Under the pieces are notes generated by a model. The model did no database searches. It was not told where the DNA came from and saw only the letters and a program-made list of their open reading frames with translations. Below are positions 55,735 through 64,000 of a stretch of DNA of 64,000 nucleotides, piece by piece. How positions within the stretch are numbered: position 1 is the first letter of the stretch; each line of letters opens with the position of its first letter. Location: positions 7,567,501-7,631,500 of the forward strand of contig NZ_JANADR010000001.1 in assembly GCF_024199925.1 (NCBI RefSeq), in the 5' to 3' direction. Both the position numbers and the translations under genes were made by a program. This DNA is from Bradyrhizobium sp. CCGUVB1N3. Lineage in GTDB: Bacteria > Pseudomonadota > Alphaproteobacteria > Rhizobiales > Xanthobacteraceae.

Positions 55735-56275
55735 CTCTCTCGAGAGGGGGCGGAATGGAGCGCGCACTCGATCCATTAAGCCTGACTACTTCGCCGTTGG
55801 TATGGCGATCGACAACGATGAATAGACCCAGGTGGGCCTGATTGCATCTTCTGGACTGAACCTTAATCCGGTGATGAGACGACCCTTGCAGGTGTGAGAT
55901 TTTATGCACCTATCAGCGTGGCGCAATTGCGAGACTTCGCGCGCATCATTAGGCGCTTCGTCGAATCTTCCGGCTCCCGCTAGCTTGCTCGCCGAAGAAG
56001 CGGCGGATGATGCGCTTCAAATCGACCCGAAAAGTACAGTGCTTCTTTCTGTCGACGATCCATCGCGAACCTGCTTTGCCATCGCTTGACTGCAAGCATC
56101 TATCGAGGTCCCAGGGATCGTCTGCCTGACATGGGCCGCCATCACCACGGGTCGCGCTCGCCGCCTGTATACGATGCTGCTACCGTCCAAGCTCCGTCGG
56201 ATGCTCGGTCGCGCGACGATACCCTGCTTCATGCTCTGTCTTCGCCATGCTCTGTTAAGCTGAGCAACGCCTGCC
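55735..56275. other. No recognisable gene
   Basis: Short frames only; intergenic between element D and the tts-box-like site of nopT. Confidence 0.4.
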
Positions 56276-56306
56276 CGTCAGCTTGGGATCAGCTTGTGTG
56301 AGTATC
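56276..56306 (+). promoter_or_regulatory. tts-box-like site upstream of nopT
   Basis: CGTCAGCTTGGGATCAGCTT follows the tts-box pattern (GTCAGCTT with a second AGCTT-like half) and lies about 75-100 bp before the nopT start codon, as in known TtsI-controlled genes. Confidence 0.65.
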
Positions 56307-56378
56307 ATTCGCAGCCGGACCTAAGCAGCCTCAGTTCTCTGCGAAGAGACTTGACGCCGAAGGGAAGCGAAAATCACC

Positions 56379-57297
56379 ATGCACAATCGAATCAGTGGCC
56401 CATCCACATTCCTCAACCATGCTCACGAGCCGACTCAGTCGATGGACAGCGACCGCTTTCGGCAAACATTGGCGGGCATGTCGTCCCGATCGGTGCCAGA
56501 TCCCCATGCAACTTTGTCTTCGGCGCCAACACGGCCGTATTCGCTCGTTTCCCAACCTCCTGTCATGGAATTCGAAAGGCTACCATTTGGCAGAACCAGG
56601 CAAAATCTCACCTCGCGGAGGAGGCTGCCACCCGGGGAGTTGCCCGACAAAATGGGGTGCTGCGTCAGCACGCCACAGGCCACGGATCCACATGATCCCG
56701 GTACATCCTCTACGGCGAGGCCGATCACCCCCCTGTTCGACTACAGGACGGCCGAATTGCACGAAGCAAATGTAGACGGCATCTGCGTCGGGTTGACTGC
56801 GGAGTGGCTCCGCAATCTCCACAACAGCCCATCAACTCGAATGAGTGCGCTAACACCCGGATCACAAATTGTACTATTCAGCTGCTGAGCGGCAGGAGGA
56901 GTATCAAGACGGCAAGGACCAGTTGCGACTCGAGGGATTGGGAGATTCTCAGGCAGACTTAGAGGCACAAAACAGCATGTTGCGGCGAGCAGGCCTGAGA
57001 CCATCCGGAAAGGAGAAGGTCTACCAATTCGGCGAGCATTCGAGCGTCTCGCGCATGCTTGGGAAGATCACCAACGACGGATCGGAGTATTTGCTCACTT
57101 TGTATTTCGCCGAAGGAGGCTCACACACAGTTGCAACAGCGGCGCAGGGTGGAAGAACCACACTCTTTGATCCTAACTATGGAGAATTTACTGTTCACTC
57201 AGAGGAGATGGAGGACTTGTTCCAAAGCCTCGCCAATCGTTACAGGGACCCCAACGGGCGGCATTTGGCGACAGTCACCACACAGAAGATGGAATGA
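56379..57297 (+). pseudogene. nopT: NopT-like C58 cysteine protease effector, frameshifted
   Basis: The N-terminal frame has the rhizobial NopT autocleavage/acylation site (GELPDKMGCCVS: cleavage after Met exposes Gly-Cys-Cys for lipid attachment) and the catalytic Cys in VDGICVGLTAEWLRN. The His (EGGSHTVATAA) and Asp (TTLFDPNYGEF) are in another frame from about 56869. Removing one base of the AAA run at 56866-56868 gives one frame of about 305 residues. So all three catalytic residues exist but not in one reading frame. NopT is a YopT/AvrPphB-type protease that acts on host targets at membranes. Confidence 0.85.
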
Positions 57298-57885
57298 GTC
57301 GGGCCTGCAAGCTCGTGGCATGTTCCGCGTGGTGACAACCACGGCACAGCCTCGTTCCGTCAAAAATGCGGCAATCGACTCCGTGCGTACATCACGGCTG
57401 CCGGTTGCGGAAGGCGGAGCGCTGGGCGTTGGGTGAGAGCCGGCGCTGGCTGCGAGTTTGAGCGGTGCGATTGGGGATAGCCGGTACGGGCGGTTGTTAG
57501 TTTGCGCGGGTGACCTCGTGGCAGAGGACGCGTCGGCTTTAATCGTTGTCCGGCGCCTTTGTGCCCTGCCGAGCTAAGGCGCCTACGCGTGGGTTCCTTT
57601 TGGGCGTTGTTACCTTCCAATGGGCGGTGAAGTGCTCAGCTGGCTCGGCCTAGAAAGCGATCAGCATCTCGTTGTCGCGCCGCGCCCGAGGTGGTAAGCG
57701 TATCGCGGCTGTGCATCGGCTACCCTTCTGTTGCGGATGTCCGGACTACAATTCCATGGCGGGGTCATGTGGTCGACCACAGCTCGATAGACTGAGCGGT
57801 GCCTGCGGTCGCGGGAGTGACAGAAGTTTTGTGTAAGAGCGCCTCTGTGAGAAGTTTGCGGGGGCAGCGGACTGACCCCATGGGG
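57298..57885. other. No recognisable gene
   Basis: Frames up to 86 codons without motifs. The end of the stretch has a perfect 32-bp palindrome, listed separately. Confidence 0.4.
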
Positions 57886-57896
57886 TCAGTCCGCTG
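57865..57896. repeat. Perfect 32-bp palindrome
   Basis: Two abutting 16-bp arms, CAGCGGACTGACCCCA and its exact complement, with no loop. It lies just beyond the 3' end of an IS256 remnant. It may be two insertion-sequence ends joined head to head or a terminator-like structure. Confidence 0.6.
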
Positions 57897-58280
57897 AGCC
57901 TGCAAAGCGCTCGCCCAACTGGATCGCACATTGGCCCATCGCGGCCGTCCATGCAACCGGTCGTCGCCAATGGATGCGTGGATTTCTGATGGCGAAGTAA
58001 AGTAGCTTCATCGCCGCCTCGTCGTTGGAGAACTGCCGCGCGTCTCGATGATCTTGCGCAGCGAACGGTTCAGCGCCTCGACCACGGTGGTGGTGTCGAT
58101 CATTTTGCGGATCTCCGGCGCAAAAGCGAAGAACGGAATGACGTGCTCCCATGCCCGCCGCCAGGCCGCCCCTTCGCTGAATTGTGCTTCCCCACTCGGC
58201 TTCAAAGTCCTCCGAGCCTGAGCAGAGCGGCATCGGCACTCTCGGCAAGATAGATCGCCTTGATCGAGGGCAGGGTCCAC
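57886..58280 (-). pseudogene. IS256-family transposase C-terminal remnant
   Basis: AWRRAWEHVIPFFAFAPEIR and VVEALNRSLRKIIETRGSS are the IS256 C-terminal signature (with the catalytic Glu in VEALNRSLRK); the continuation FSNDEAAMKLLYFAIRNPRI and QCAIQLGERF is in the next frame. The 5' two thirds are missing. Confidence 0.8.
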
Positions 58281-58649
58281 GGCATCTGCTGTCAGATCTC
58301 GCAGGTAAGACGCGCGACCTTCGTGCTATCTACCTGTCGCATCTACGGCCGCAGTCTCTAGGTGACATTGGGCTTCAAGCTTTGTGGCTTCCTCGCCCGG
58401 ATGCGGACGCTTCGTATGTGCTTCCTGTTCGTCATGCCGGTACTTTGATTACAGCTTCCTGCGGATCTCGCTTCGTGACGATGCCCTTGCTGTTCGGCTA
58501 ACGGTTCCTATCACCAAGGTCCATCGAGGACTCACACCTCCAAGTCATCGACCGGAAACCACTTCGGTCAAATCGCGCCAAGTTCAACGAGTCAAAGCCT
58601 CCATGTCGAGTCGAGGTACTCGGTCTGCGTTTTGGTGGTTCGAATCATA
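58281..58649. other. No recognisable gene
   Basis: Plus-strand frames near 58384-58674 have no motif; the stretch lies between two insertion-sequence genes. Confidence 0.4.
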
Positions 58650-59795
58650 TCAAGCGGCCTCGGCGAGCTTGTAGGACCAGGTGTGGATGACTGGACACCG
58701 ATTGACGTCGTCGATGCCGGCCATGATGCGCTCCTTGAGTTCGTGTTTTGAGGTCACCCGGATGTGGCGCAGGACGGAGCGAGCGAATTTGGAGAAGAAG
58801 CCCTCGATGAGGTTGAGCCAGGAGCCGTGCTTGGGCGTGAACGTAAACTCGAAGCGACCTGCCGGTTGTGTATCGAGCCAGGCTCTGGTTTCTTTCGAGA
58901 TGTGTGCGGAGTGATTGTCGAGAATCAACTTGATCGCGGTACCGGCCGGATAGGCAGCATCGATAAGTTTGAGGAATTCGATGAACTCGCGGCTGCGGTG
59001 GCGGTCTTTGACGAGAGCGTGGACCTTGCCGGTCAGCAGATCGATTCCAGCCAACAAGCTGAGCGTGCCATGACGTCTATACTCAAAATCGCGCGCAAAG
59101 GCCGGATAGACGCCTGGCACAGGGGGCAAATCCGGCGCCGTCGTCGCGATCGCCTGGATTCCCGGCTTCTCGTCGTAGGAGACGATCGCCACCCGCTTGC
59201 CCGATTTCTTCGACCTGGCTGCGCTCTTCTTCAGGATCTGGACCTCGCGATAGACACACAGGACCTCCGCCATTTTCTGCTCGAACTCGGCATCGCGACG
59301 CTCCAGATAGTAGCGCACCTTGTGCGGCTTAATTTCCTCTTGGCCGAGAATCTTGCACACCGTGCCCTGGACCAGGTTGGCAACGCATTGGTGTCCCGCC
59401 GACGGGCCATGCTCACGCGCATGGCGTGCCAGCAGCCGCGTCGTCCACAGCTCGTGCGGGTAGCCGTGCTCCTTGGCCTTGTCGCACGCCAAAGACACCA
59501 GCCAGGCCTTGGCCTCCGGCGTGATCACCGGCTCCTTGCCCGGTCGCGGTCGGTCGTCGAGTGCCGCCAGCGCACCATAGGCTACCGCCCGCTCGACGCA
59601 GCGGTGAACCGTCTGATGATGCACACCAAGTCTTCGTCCCACGGCAAAGAACGACGGGTTCTCGCGATAGGCCAGCAGCATTGCTGCCCGCGACACCCGG
59701 CTCGCCGACTCGGTTCGAGACCGCGAAAGAGCCGTCAACGTTTCAATCTCCTTCTCAGTCATCGCCAACTCGACTGCTTGCCGCCATGTTGCCAT
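58650..59795 (-). CDS. IS630-family transposase
   Basis: An intact 381-residue transposase. HTH: MLLAYRENPSFFAVGRRLGV. DDE residues: first Asp in IVSYDEKPGIQAI, second in LILDNHSAHISKET, Glu in FTPKHGSWLNLIEGFFSKFA. It differs from the broken IS630 copy at 21309. The large plus-strand frame opposite is a shadow. Ends not defined. Confidence 0.92.
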   Translation of the reverse strand: MATWRQAVELAMTEKEIETLTALSRSRTESASRVSRAAMLLAYRENPSFFAVGRRLGVHHQTVHRCVERAVAYGALAALDDRPRPGKEPVITPEAKAWLVSLACDKAKEHGYPHELWTTRLLARHAREHGPSAGHQCVANLVQGTVCKILGQEEIKPHKVRYYLERRDAEFEQKMAEVLCVYREVQILKKSAARSKKSGKRVAIVSYDEKPGIQAIATTAPDLPPVPGVYPAFARDFEYRRHGTLSLLAGIDLLTGKVHALVKDRHRSREFIEFLKLIDAAYPAGTAIKLILDNHSAHISKETRAWLDTQPAGRFEFTFTPKHGSWLNLIEGFFSKFARSVLRHIRVTSKHELKERIMAGIDDVNRCPVIHTWSYKLAEAA

Positions 59796-60007
59796 GATAC
59801 CAACCCTCGTTCGGACAATCTCAAAACGAGGAATCCACGAACACCCTTCCAGTTCCGTGCCGGCTTCATGGAATCGGTCGTCTAGCGTCCCAATCAGGTT
59901 CTGCTGTGGTCCGCCTCCGACATCGGACGATATCCCTCAGTTCTTGGGTCACGAGCGTATCCCGGACGCACCGTGGAAGAAATCAACGTCGCGGCTCGCT
60001 TTCAGAC

Positions 60008-60040
60008 CCGTCAGCTTCTCGAAAGAAAACTGTCATAATA
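60008..60040 (+). promoter_or_regulatory. tts-box-like site upstream of the trehalose-phosphate synthase
   Basis: CCGTCAGCTTCTCGAAAGAA matches the core of the rhizobial tts box (GTCAGCTTnTCGnAAG) closely, the best of the three in the window. It ends about 65 bp before the start codon. Confidence 0.75.
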
Positions 60041-60103
60041 TCAGAAGTGCAGATCGGACACTCGCTGTTCCGATCACAAAGCTCGTCAAACGGAGGACCT
60101 GGG

Positions 60104-61915
60104 ATGGACACGAATATCAACCCGCTGGGCCCCAATCGCGCCGAAACGTCGCATCCCATGATGGAAGAGCAATGGGCGCAGCAAGCAACCTTCGAGCGCC
60201 ACTTGAGCGAGCCGCAACAGAGTAGACGTCGTCAAGCCGGTGCAGGATCCTCGCGTCGCATATTGTCTGCGGATCAGGCGGATCCCACGGACATGGCGAC
60301 CCAGGGACGACATATGAACCTTGTCCTCGTCTCGAACCGAGTTGCGGATGGCAAGCCGAATGAGCCGGCGACTGGTGGGCTTGCCGCGGCCCTACTCCCG
60401 GTGGTTGAGGATTCCGGCGCCGTTTGGATGGGTTCATCGGGTGATCCCAGTCAGAACTCGGGCGATCCCAGTCAGAACAAAGCGTCCGTCCACGAGCTCG
60501 GAAATGGCGCGCTGGTGAAACTGGAGCTGCCTGAGGCCGAATATGCGGGCTACTACGACGGCTTTGCAAATTCGACGCTCTGGCCCGCACTGCATTCCCT
60601 CAGCGAGCGGATCTCGGTTTCGAATTCTGACCGCAATTATGAAAGCTATCACACGATTAACGAGATCATGGCGAATGCGTTGCTCAAGTTTGGCGACCGA
60701 GATGCGTTCTGGGTGCACGACTATCAATTGCTGGTACTCGGTGCCAAGCTGCGTGAGAAAGCTATCGACCGGCCAATCGGATTCTTCCTGCATACGCCTT
60801 GGCCGGGGCCAGATGTATGGCAGCGAGTGCCTCACCATGATGAGCTCATCGAATCGATGATGGCGTACGATCTTTTAGGCTTTCACACCGAGCGGGACTG
60901 TCGGAATTTCCTCGATTGTGTCCATTCCGATCTTGGTCTGAGAAGCAAGGACGGTGTGGTGGCGTCCAGCCGCGGTCTCACCCGCTGCAAGGTATTTCCG
61001 ATCGGCATTGATGCAGATCAGTTTGCCCAGTACGCTGCAGAGTCAACATCGAATTCCAAAGTCGCCTCACTGCAGAGCGGCCTGAATGGCGAGAAGCTTG
61101 CGGTTGGCGTCGACCGGCTCGATTATACGAAAGGTCTCCACGAGCGGATCGAGGCTTTCGATCAGCTGTGGACCGAGAGGCCAGGCAGCATCTCGCTCTT
61201 GCAGGTAGCAACGCCAACGCGCGCCAAGATTGAGATGTACAGCAAATACCGAGACCGGTTCGTCGAAGACGCGAATGCGCGTCATGCTACGGACGATTGG
61301 ATTCCGATAAGACATCAGGTTGAGGGCGTCAGCCAGAAGGTGCTCGCTGGCCTCTATCGCGCCGCGCATGTTGCTGTGGTGACACCGATACGTGATGGCA
61401 TGAACCTCGTTGTCAAAGAATATGTCGCTGCGCAAGATCCGAATGATCCCGGCGTGCCGGTTCTGTCGAAATATGCAGGCGCAGCCGACGAACTCAAGGA
61501 GGCATTGCTCGTTGATCCGAAGGACATCTCCGGCATAAAGCGCGCGATCTTAGAGGCCATGGAGATGCCCCTCGATGAACGCCGCTCACGCTGGGAGGCG
61601 ATGATGAAGACGCTTCGAGAAAATTCACTCCAAAACTGGTCGGCCAATTTCGTTGGGGAATTGGAGAACAGCCGCTTCGTCGCGAGGGTGCCTCCGAATC
61701 GGCTCGGCAATATCGGCCTTGGCAGGACCGCCGAGACCCAATTTCCGAGCGAAGTGCTGGAACGTGCCCGTGACGTGCTGATGCGCCCATTGAGTAGAAC
61801 CCCGCCTCCGACTGCGTTTGAGCAATCGACAAGCTCGTATCTCGGTGGACAGTCAGATCCGGCAGACTCGGAGTATGATGCGGAAGCCTCCTCCAGAGCA
61901 TCTCCGACGCGCTGA
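60104..61915 (+). CDS. Trehalose-6-phosphate synthase-like type III effector (RipTPS-like)
   Basis: A 603-residue protein from ATG 60104, after ACGGAGGACC. Residues 1-70 are a polar, Ser/Gln/Arg-rich leader absent from housekeeping OtsA and typical of secreted effectors. The GT20 domain follows: LVLVSNRVADG, GGLAAALLP, ANSTLWPALH, FWVHDYQLL, GFFLHTPWPGPDVW, VGVDRLDYTKGLHER and VTPIRDGMNLVVKEYVAAQD; UDP-glucose and glucose-6-phosphate residues look intact. A short duplicated DPSQN insert sits near residue 110, and a Ser/Pro-rich tail ends the protein. The strong tts-box-like site argues for TtsI control. Ralstonia RipTPS is a known effector with the same enzyme domain. Confidence 0.88.
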   Translation: MDTNINPLGPNRAETSHPMMEEQWAQQATFERHLSEPQQSRRRQAGAGSSRRILSADQADPTDMATQGRHMNLVLVSNRVADGKPNEPATGGLAAALLPVVEDSGAVWMGSSGDPSQNSGDPSQNKASVHELGNGALVKLELPEAEYAGYYDGFANSTLWPALHSLSERISVSNSDRNYESYHTINEIMANALLKFGDRDAFWVHDYQLLVLGAKLREKAIDRPIGFFLHTPWPGPDVWQRVPHHDELIESMMAYDLLGFHTERDCRNFLDCVHSDLGLRSKDGVVASSRGLTRCKVFPIGIDADQFAQYAAESTSNSKVASLQSGLNGEKLAVGVDRLDYTKGLHERIEAFDQLWTERPGSISLLQVATPTRAKIEMYSKYRDRFVEDANARHATDDWIPIRHQVEGVSQKVLAGLYRAAHVAVVTPIRDGMNLVVKEYVAAQDPNDPGVPVLSKYAGAADELKEALLVDPKDISGIKRAILEAMEMPLDERRSRWEAMMKTLRENSLQNWSANFVGELENSRFVARVPPNRLGNIGLGRTAETQFPSEVLERARDVLMRPLSRTPPPTAFEQSTSSYLGGQSDPADSEYDAEASSRASPTR

Positions 61916-62224
61916 CGAGCCCGATCGTACTGATCGCAATCGCGTCGACCACGTACAGCGGGCCGTCGCGGCTGGTCGCTTCGCTCGATCGTATCAGTGC
62001 GGGCGCGCAGCCTGATCAAGCGCTCTAACGATCCCATTTGAGCACTTGGAGTTGAGGCCGGTCCCTGCCGGGACATTTTCGGTGCGACGAAAGTGTGTCC
62101 CTTTCTTCCGGGCGGCAGCTGGCTCTTTTATTCGTATGGCGATATGAAGGAAACGGCTGTTGATTAACGGTTGCTGACGACGTTCGCTTCAACCTGATCA
62201 AAGATGGAGATCTCTGAACCCTTT
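61916..62224. other. No recognisable gene
   Basis: Spacer between the effector gene and an IS3 element; only short minus-strand frames. Confidence 0.4.
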
Positions 62225-62287
62225 TGACCTGCCACTGCGTATTTCCTCCAGATGGAGTTAGAGTCCGGCCCACAGAAGGACGGACAG

Positions 62288-62554
62288 ATGAAGCGAGCAA
62301 GGTTTTCGGAAGAGCAAATTATCTCGATATTGAAGGAGCATGAGGCTGGGGCGAAGACGGCTGACCTGGCTCGCAAACACGGGATCTCCGAGGCGACAAT
62401 CTACAATTGGAAGGCCAAATTCGGCGGTATGGACGTCTCCGAGGCCAAGCGACTGAAGGCCTTGGAAGAGGAGAACGCAAAGCTCAAGAAGCTTCTGGCT
62501 GAGCAGATGCTCGATGTAGCGGCCCTTCGCGAGCTTCTTTCAAAAAAATGGTAG
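62288..62554 (+). CDS. IS3-family OrfA
   Basis: 88 residues from MKRARFSEEQIISILKEHEA: the HTH is KTADLARKHGISEATIYNWK, followed by a leucine-zipper-like helix (EAKRLKALEEENAKLKKLLA). A seven-A run (TTCAAAAAAATGG) just before the stop is a likely slippery site for frameshifting into OrfB. Confidence 0.9.
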   Translation: MKRARFSEEQIISILKEHEAGAKTADLARKHGISEATIYNWKAKFGGMDVSEAKRLKALEEENAKLKKLLAEQMLDVAALRELLSKKW

Positions 62555-63459
62555 GGCCCGCCGCCAAGCGCGCTGCTGTCGCGCATCTGCAGGCCGTCAT
62601 GAGCCTGTCGGAGCGGCGGGCCTGTTCGATCGTCGGGGCCGACCGAAAGATGATCCGCTATTGCTCCAGCCGCCCTCCAGAGGCAGAGCTGCGAAGCCGG
62701 CTGCGCGATCTCGCCAACGAGCGGCGCCGCTTCGGTTACCGTCGGCTGTTCGTCCTGCTGCGGCGGGAGGGTGAGCCGTCGGGGATCAACCGGATCTACA
62801 GGCTTTATCGGGAGGAAGGACTCGTCGTCCGCAAGCGGCGGGCCCGCCGCAAGGCCGTGGGGACCCGGGCCCCGATCCTGGTGGAGGCCAAGCCCAACGC
62901 GCGCTGGTCACTGGACTTTGTCCACGACCAGTTTGCCAACGGTCGGCGCTTCCGCATCCTCAACATCATCGATGACGTGACCAAGGAATGTCTGGGGGCG
63001 ATTCCCGATACGTCAATCTCCGGACGGCGCGTCGCCCGCGAACTCACGGCAATCGTCGAACGACGCGGTAAGCCGGGAATGATCGTGTCCGACCATGGCA
63101 CCGAGTTCACCTGCAATGCCATGCTCGCCTGGTGCAAGGATGCCGCCATCGACTCGCACTTCATCGCGCCTGGCAAGCCGATGCAGAACGGCTTCATCGA
63201 AAGCCTCAATGGGCGCATGCGCGATGAGCTGCTCAACGAGACCCTGTTCTTCGACCTCGACGACGCCCGCGGCAAGATCGCTAACTGGGTCGCCGACTAC
63301 AATCTCCGACGCCCTCACTCATCGTTGAAATACCTGCCCCCCGCGGCCTATGCCGCCCACCTCACCGCAACGGACGATCGGCTACGCAACCCGACCAGCT
63401 CCGCCGATCGTCCGTTGCTCCACCCGCGCCACTTGGCGTACAAAACCCCGAGACTCTAA
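62548..63459 (+). CDS. IS3-family OrfB (integrase-type transposase)
   Basis: 303 residues overlapping OrfA by seven bases. rve-type DDE core: ARWSLDFVHDQFANGRRFRI (first Asp), MIVSDHGTEFTCNAML (second), GKPMQNGFIESLNGRMRDEL (Glu), and the end YNLRRPHSSLKYLPPAAYAA. It is intact and probably active. Confidence 0.92.
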   Translation: MVGPAAKRAAVAHLQAVMSLSERRACSIVGADRKMIRYCSSRPPEAELRSRLRDLANERRRFGYRRLFVLLRREGEPSGINRIYRLYREEGLVVRKRRARRKAVGTRAPILVEAKPNARWSLDFVHDQFANGRRFRILNIIDDVTKECLGAIPDTSISGRRVARELTAIVERRGKPGMIVSDHGTEFTCNAMLAWCKDAAIDSHFIAPGKPMQNGFIESLNGRMRDELLNETLFFDLDDARGKIANWVADYNLRRPHSSLKYLPPAAYAAHLTATDDRLRNPTSSADRPLLHPRHLAYKTPRL

Positions 63460-63491
63460 CCGTCGCTGGATGAAAACTCAGTGGCAGCTCA

Positions 63492-63834
63492 CTTTTACCG
63501 AAGCCTTTCCGACCGAGCTGCTCTCACGAAGCATGATTGCCAGAAGCGGCGCATTTGCGGTGGTGAGTCAGGCTCTGTATCCAACAGGGGCTTGCGATCT
63601 GGAGCCCCTGCGGGATCTGCCAGAGGTATTCGGCCCATATGCCACTTGCTACAACCGCTTCGTTCGCCGAGAGGAGGGCTGGTGTCTGGGGGCGCATCAT
63701 AGACGCACTTGCTTCTGCCCATGATGCCGCTGCCAGATGATCGAGCGATGCAGGCTCTTTGCTCAGGAGCCATGCGGGGGAGGCCACCGCACATTTGGCG
63801 CAGCCGTCGATGAGCTTTGCGCGCGGGCGGCCGT
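63492..63834 (-). other. Degenerate sequence, probably more of the ISL3 remnant
   Basis: A minus-strand frame containing ASPAWLLSKEPASLDHLA resembles part of an ISL3 transposase continuing in another frame from the fragment to the right; the remainder has no recognisable motif. Confidence 0.3.
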
Positions 63835-64000
63835 CTATCGGTAGACGGTCGCTTCGCTGCCTTCAAAACCGCAGAGCTTGACCTCTGTCAACAATTGGCG
63901 ACGCGCGGCGTCACCCTCTTCCCAGCGCTTTTCCAGATAATCTCGGAAAGGACCAACGAGGACGGATGCTGCGGGTCGCTGCCGGTGCTGCAGAGTCACC
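63835..64000 (-). pseudogene. ISL3-family transposase fragment, cut by window edge
   Basis: The minus frame at the right edge reads VGPFRDYLEKRWEEGDAARR, then LLTEVKLCGFEGSEATVYR and a stop; this is the P-[FY]-x-x-Y-L-x-x-R-W-x-E-G block of ISL3 transposases followed by a premature end. It enters from outside the window. Confidence 0.65.

Larger units (their letters stand above)
62225..63491 (+). mobile_element. IS3-family (IS407-like) element, complete
   Basis: Ends are TGACCTGCCACTG on the left and the complement of TGAGCTGCCACTG on the right, flanked by a 4-bp CTTT duplication (62221-62224 and 63492-63495). Two overlapping transposase frames lie inside. The 1267-bp size is typical, and intact ends with duplication suggest recent insertion. 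Confidence 0.85.

Noticed and set aside
58764..59885. 373-codon plus-strand frame
   Set aside because: Shadow opposite an intact IS630 transposase.

Overview
The window looks like an accessory region, most likely a symbiosis island, of a Bradyrhizobium-type alpha-proteobacterium. The evidence is three type III effector genes each preceded by a tts-box-like sequence, two further effector-like or rhizobial accessory genes, a very high load of intact and broken insertion sequences, many gene remnants, and high-GC coding sequence broken by lower-GC spacers. No nod, nif, rRNA or CRISPR locus is visible. All calls come from reading the sequence and its translations; no database was searched.

Layout. 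1-3.5 kb: a two-gene YhaO/YhaN-type nuclease-ATPase unit (minus strand, cut by the left edge). 4.8-5.3 kb: a brnT/brnA toxin-antitoxin pair with a frameshifted toxin. 5.9-7.7 kb: an outer-membrane protein that joins an Omp25-like barrel to an omptin-like barrel keeping both omptin active-site pairs. 7.7-10.4 kb: IS5 and IS1380 elements. 10.9-13.9 kb: an M16 peptidase pair (one active-type, one lacking the zinc motif). 14.7-17.5 kb: a small secreted protein and a divergent GH18 chitinase-like protein. 17.8-27.4 kb: wreckage of a KAP NTPase, an abiE locus without its toxin, an effector fragment, nested IS630/IS481/IS110 copies, integrase fragments and clusters of small membrane or secreted proteins. 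27.9-36.1 kb: an IHF-beta paralogue and a 2362-residue effector with SKWP repeats, a central polymerase-like segment and a C-terminal shikimate-kinase domain. 36.7-45.1 kb: IS110, an ietA/ietS locus with a frameshifted protease, a tRNA-Leu(UAA) gene carrying a group I intron, an HTH antitoxin-like gene, a Fic protein and a decayed integrase. 45.7-55.7 kb: a second copy of the small secreted protein, a compact five-gene biosynthesis-like operon (GMC oxidoreductase, aminotransferase, sulfotransferase, MFS exporter, condensation-domain enzyme), a GGCT-like gene and a radical SAM/SPASM gene. 56.3-64 kb: nopT (frameshifted), IS256/IS630/IS3/ISL3 copies and a trehalose-6-phosphate-synthase effector similar in concept to Ralstonia RipTPS.

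How the parts may work together. Three tts-box-like sites would place the SKWP/shikimate-kinase protein, NopT and the trehalose-phosphate synthase under TtsI, as proteins delivered into the plant. Separately, one well-conserved 29-bp promoter-like element occurs four times: in front of both copies of the small secreted protein, in front of the five-gene operon and upstream of the radical SAM gene. This points to a second regulon in the island, unrelated to the tts box, linking secreted proteins with a possible small-molecule pathway. Three toxin-antitoxin-type loci (brnTA, abiE, ietAS) keep an intact antitoxin-side gene while the toxin-side gene is frameshifted or truncated. Frameshifts called here could in part be sequence errors and should be checked against reads.
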